Positions 35,114 to 38,284 of a DNA stretch of 38,284 bases are shown here, in pieces. Source of the DNA: an uncultured Oceanobacter sp. (lineage in GTDB: Bacteria > Pseudomonadota > Gammaproteobacteria > Pseudomonadales > Oceanobacteraceae); NCBI GenBank assembly GCA_913061185.1, contig CAJXTI010000036.1, positions 1 through 38,284 of the forward strand. The letters run 5' to 3'. A model generated the notes under the pieces. The model saw nothing but the letters and a program-made list of their open reading frames with translations, was not told the DNA's origin and did no database searches. How positions within the stretch are numbered: the first letter of the stretch is position 1; the number at the start of each line of letters is the position of its first letter. The translations under genes and the position numbers were made by a program.

Positions 35114-36661
35114 ATGACAAACCAGGCGAATACCCTGAATATTCACACCGCCGCCGATATTGCCAGCGGTGAATTGAATCTGAAAGCCGATGTATTGATT
35201 ATTGGCTCTGGTGCCGGTGGTGCCATCAACGCCTATGAGCTGGCCAAAAAAGGCAAAAAAGTGCTGGTGCTGGAAGCTGGCCCTTACGTGCCGTCCAGCC
35301 AGTTCAAGGAAATGCTGGCGGTGGCTATGGGCACCCTGTACGCCGATGAAGGCGGCCAGACCAACACCGATCAGGACATCTCGATCCTGCAGGGCCGCTG
35401 CGTTGGGGGTTCAACCGTCGTCAACGCAGCCTTGTGTTTCCGTACCCCGGATTATTATCTGAAAATCTGGCGTGAACAGTTTGGCCTCACCGACCTGACA
35501 CCAGAGCGTATGAAGGGTTACTTTGACAAGGTCGAAGCCAATCTGCACATCACCCCCAACGCCGCCTACGAAACCAGCTCCGGTGCCGAGCTGATCAAAA
35601 AAGGCCTGCAAAAACTGAATATTCCCGCCGGTATTGCCAAACGCAATATCCGTGACTGCGCCATGACCGGCTTCTGTTTCTCCGGCTGCAAGACCGATCG
35701 CAAACAATCCATGCTGGTCACCTATTTGCCCTGGGCCTGCAATCACGGAGCCGAGATCTACGCCGACACCCGCGCCTCACGGATTGTCGCGGATAACGGT
35801 AAGGTAACGGGTGTTCTGGCCGAAGTCGTTGACCCCAAAACCGGCAAGGTCAAAACCACCGTCAATATTTCAGCAACGCTGGTCGTGCTGGCGGCAGGGC
35901 CCATTCAGACCCCCATTATTCTGCAGCAGTCGGGGCTGGCCAACAGCAGTGGTCAGGTTGGAAAGAACTTCGCTTGCCACCCGACCATGTCAGTAACTGC
36001 CATGTTCGACAAGCCGGTGAAAGACTTTCACGGTGCTACCCATTCGGTTTATGTCGATACCAATATCCTGCCAGAAGAAGGCGGGTTTCTGCAGCTCAAC
36101 GCCGTACAGGAGCCGGTAGAAGCCAGTTTTCAAGCCGAACCCGGTACCGGCAAACCCTATGTTTCCTATATGGAAAAGTACCCCAACAGCATGCGGCTGA
36201 TTACGCTGATTCACGATAAAAACGTCGGCGAAGTAAAACTGGTAAACGGTGCCAAACAGATTATCTACCGTGTCGATGATAGTGACTTTGAGCATATGAA
36301 GCAGGGTCTGAAACAAAACGCCCGCATCCTCTTTGCCGCTGGAGCCAGCTACCTGTACCTGCCCACCTCCAACCGCACCCTGATTGAAAACGAGGACCAG
36401 ATCGACCGCGTCATCGACGGCCTGAATAACGAAGCCTCGCGCTACCGTTACACCTCATTCCATCCGCAAGGCACCTGTCGTATGGGAGCCGACCCCAAAA
36501 CCTCGGTGGTCAGCCCCAGCGGTGAAACTCACGACATCAAAAACCTCTACGTGTCTGACGCCAGCCTGCTGCCGACCTCTATTGGTTATAACCCGTCGGA
36601 AACCGTGTACGCGTTGTCGTCGCTGATCGCCGACAACATCATCAAGCGTCATTTTTCATAA
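35114..36661 (+). CDS. GMC-family flavoprotein dehydrogenase (alcohol oxidation)
   Basis: A 515-aa GMC oxidoreductase. The FAD-binding start is VLIIGSGAGGAINAYELAKKG at about 26-46, with LEAGPYVP after it. GRCVGGSTVVNAALCFR is the second FAD motif. The catalytic His is in FHPQGTCRMGADP, and a C-terminal Asn lies in GYNPSETVYALSS. A Cys-containing segment CAMTGFCFSGCKTDRKQSM is typical of bacterial relatives of long-chain alcohol and gluconate dehydrogenases. It lacks its own signal peptide and probably hitchhikes with the Tat subunit upstream. GTG 35078 is in frame, but ATG 35114 has GGAAAGGTG. It probably oxidises an alcohol to the aldehyde used by the next enzyme. Confidence 0.9.
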   Translation: MTNQANTLNIHTAADIASGELNLKADVLIIGSGAGGAINAYELAKKGKKVLVLEAGPYVPSSQFKEMLAVAMGTLYADEGGQTNTDQDISILQGRCVGGSTVVNAALCFRTPDYYLKIWREQFGLTDLTPERMKGYFDKVEANLHITPNAAYETSSGAELIKKGLQKLNIPAGIAKRNIRDCAMTGFCFSGCKTDRKQSMLVTYLPWACNHGAEIYADTRASRIVADNGKVTGVLAEVVDPKTGKVKTTVNISATLVVLAAGPIQTPIILQQSGLANSSGQVGKNFACHPTMSVTAMFDKPVKDFHGATHSVYVDTNILPEEGGFLQLNAVQEPVEASFQAEPGTGKPYVSYMEKYPNSMRLITLIHDKNVGEVKLVNGAKQIIYRVDDSDFEHMKQGLKQNARILFAAGASYLYLPTSNRTLIENEDQIDRVIDGLNNEASRYRYTSFHPQGTCRMGADPKTSVVSPSGETHDIKNLYVSDASLLPTSIGYNPSETVYALSSLIADNIIKRHFS

Positions 36662-36705
36662 TTTCCACCAACTGAACGAGCAAAGGAATGCTCCCGGAGC
36701 CTGTT

Positions 36706-38181
36706 ATGAGTCAACTGAATGCCATTCAAAATGCCGACTGCCAGTTTTATATCGGTGCAACAACCAACCAACAAACCGCCTTTAACGGCGCACACTATGC
36801 CCTCACCGAAGTGGCAACCGGTGCCAGCCTTGGCAGCATCAAACTGTCGAGCCAGGACGATACCAATGCCGCCATTATCCGCGCCCACAATGCCCAGGCA
36901 AGCTGGGCAGCCAGCAGTTTTGAAACCCGCGCCGCCGTTATACGCCGCTTCGCCCAACAGCTGGAACACAACGCCGACCAGATTCATGCCTGGAACGCTC
37001 GCGAATGCGGCTCGATTTTGCCCAAGTCACAATGGGAACTGAAAGCCTGTATCGATCAGGCCTATATGAGTGCCGACCTCACCCTGCAACCCAATGGCGA
37101 GATTTTCCCATCCAGCATGCCCGGCCGTGACAATCGTTGGATTCGTGTGCCGGTAGGTGTGGTTGGCGTGATATCGCCGTGGAACTTTCCGTTACTGCTG
37201 TCGTTACGCTCGGTGCTGCCCGCACTGGCGTTAGGCAACAGCGTGGTACTGAAACCCGACCTGCACAGCTCGATCTGCGGCGGTGTGCTGATTGCAGAAT
37301 TGTTGCAAACGGCCGGTCTTCCCGATGGCGTCTGCGAACTGGTACTGGGCGGCGGCGATAGAGGCCAGCAACTGGTCGAACACCCGTCCGTTAACATGAT
37401 CGCCTTCACCGGCTCCACCGCCGTTGGCAGAACCATTGGTGAACACTGCGGCCGCACGCTGAAAAAATCGTCACTGGAACTGGGAGGCAATAACGCCTAC
37501 ATCGTCTGTGACGACGCCGACCTCGTCAGCGCCGCCTCCTGCGGTGCCTGGGGTTCATTCCTGCATCAGGGGCAAATCTGCATGCAATCAGGCCGCCATA
37601 TCGTCAGCAACCGTGTACTGGATGCCTATGTTGAAACCTTGGCACAACGTGCACGCAATCTGGTGACGGGCAACCCCTTTACCGAACAGGCCCACCTGGG
37701 GCCACTGATCAACGACCGTCAAGCCGACCGCGTTATGCGCCTGATAGAAAAATCGGTTGCGATGGGGGCAGAAATAGTCTGTGGCGGCACACGTAATGGC
37801 CGTTTTATCAGCGCCACCGTGATCCGTAACGTCACCCCGGACATGCCCATTTACAAGGAAGAAATCTTCGGCCCAGTGGCTCCGGTGATTGGTTTTGATA
37901 GTGACGCCGACGCCATTGCCCTGGCCAACAACACCGACTACGGCCTCTCGGCTGCCATTCACAGCAGCAACCCGACACGCGCCAACGCCATGGCTCAGGC
38001 CATTCACGCCGGAATGGTTCATATCAACGACCAGACCGTCAATAACGAGTATCAGGTGCCGTTTGGCGGTATGAAAAGCTCCGGCAACAGCGGCCGTTTT
38101 GGCGGCCCCGCCAATCTCGATGAATTCACCGCACGCAAATGGATCAGCAGCATGGCGAACGGCATTCAGTACCCGTTCTGA
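36706..38181 (+). CDS. NAD(P)-dependent aldehyde dehydrogenase
   Basis: A 491-aa aldehyde dehydrogenase of the benzaldehyde/vanillin dehydrogenase-like branch. Motifs are VISPWNFPLLLSLRSVLPALALGN for the cofactor, FTGSTAVGR, Glu258 in LELGGNN, and catalytic Cys292 in HQGQICMQSGR. YKEEIFGPVAPVI and PFGGMKSSGNSGRFGG lie near the end. ATG 36706 follows CCGGAG at 6 nt; ATG 36688 abuts AAAGGA with no spacing. It is the last gene of the sigma-54 operon and converts the GMC product to a carboxylic acid. The exact aldehyde is unknown, and aromatic is favoured by the setting. Confidence 0.93.
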   Translation: MSQLNAIQNADCQFYIGATTNQQTAFNGAHYALTEVATGASLGSIKLSSQDDTNAAIIRAHNAQASWAASSFETRAAVIRRFAQQLEHNADQIHAWNARECGSILPKSQWELKACIDQAYMSADLTLQPNGEIFPSSMPGRDNRWIRVPVGVVGVISPWNFPLLLSLRSVLPALALGNSVVLKPDLHSSICGGVLIAELLQTAGLPDGVCELVLGGGDRGQQLVEHPSVNMIAFTGSTAVGRTIGEHCGRTLKKSSLELGGNNAYIVCDDADLVSAASCGAWGSFLHQGQICMQSGRHIVSNRVLDAYVETLAQRARNLVTGNPFTEQAHLGPLINDRQADRVMRLIEKSVAMGAEIVCGGTRNGRFISATVIRNVTPDMPIYKEEIFGPVAPVIGFDSDADAIALANNTDYGLSAAIHSSNPTRANAMAQAIHAGMVHINDQTVNNEYQVPFGGMKSSGNSGRFGGPANLDEFTARKWISSMANGIQYPF

Positions 38182-38208
38182 ATGCCATTTAGCTTCCTGA
38201 TGTATTGG

Positions 38209-38284
38209 GGACATCTATTTAATCCGGTGCTCACTCTGGGCTACCGGATGGTGTCGAATCACGAAGCCGACTTGCAGGCCTGAC
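38209..38284. repeat. MITE/REP-like repeat, copy 2 (cut by window end)
   Basis: GGACATCTATTTAAT then CCGGTGC, CTCTGGGCT, CGGATGGT, GAATCACGAAGCCG repeats the unit at 31085-31159 with about a dozen differences and a 6-bp gap, in the same orientation. The right inverted repeat lies beyond the window. It begins 28 nt after the aldehyde dehydrogenase stop. Confidence 0.8.

Overview
The window reads as a chromosomal stretch of an aromatic-degrading gammaproteobacterium. The evidence is moderate GC, tRNA-Arg(CCG) with an encoded CCA, a sigma-54 activator with a -24/-12 promoter, BenE- and Liv-type aromatic or branched-acid transporters, and a 4-hydroxyphenylacetate-type flavin reductase. The genus cannot be fixed from the sequence alone. 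Bases 1-25 are Nextera transposon adapter, so the left edge is a contig or read end rather than biology.

Left block (26-5443): the tail of an oxygenase reductase, then a Rieske oxygenase large subunit, small subunit and ferredoxin. This is the gene order of nagAaGHAb-type salicylate 5-hydroxylases. A TAXI-type TRAP transporter (binding protein plus fused permease) follows and probably imports the substrate. A perfect 13-bp hairpin closes the block.

Defence block (about 5.9-16.5 kb): a small Xre-like regulator, an MmeI-type N6-adenine methyltransferase, an AlbA_2/GHKL-type ATPase, an SF2 helicase and a GIY-YIG nuclease form a tight operon that looks like a multi-subunit restriction-modification or phage-defence system. 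A 47-codon ORF follows it. Next is a flavin reductase whose MarR-like sensor domain is cut and joined in frame to the tail of a DUF3800 gene, then an Mrr-type restriction endonuclease. The block ends at tRNA-Arg, beside paired 9-bp direct repeats. No integrase is present.

Middle block (16.6-25.1 kb): a 5'-truncated gene is joined to a 3'-truncated LLM flavin oxidoreductase, which is a second deletion scar. An AraC-family regulator and a complete Liv-type ABC transporter (binding protein, H, M, G, F; minus strand) follow.

Right block (25.6-38.3 kb): a Septu pair (ptuA/ptuB) sits between transporter genes. Two tandem terminators separate it from a minus-strand RidA, BenE and orphan binding-protein group. 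Divergent from that group is an AcoR-like sigma-54 activator. Next, behind a good sigma-54 promoter with upstream palindromes, comes a plus-strand operon: a MetA-type outer-membrane protein, a Tat-signal small subunit, a GMC dehydrogenase and an aldehyde dehydrogenase. This suggests alcohol to aldehyde to acid oxidation feeding the acid transporters and oxygenase elsewhere in the window. A small MITE/REP-like repeat lies on both sides of this regulator-operon unit. Several catabolic genes share an A-rich AAnAAnAA leader next to the ribosome binding site, the kind of site used by Hfq/Crc catabolite repression in pseudomonads.
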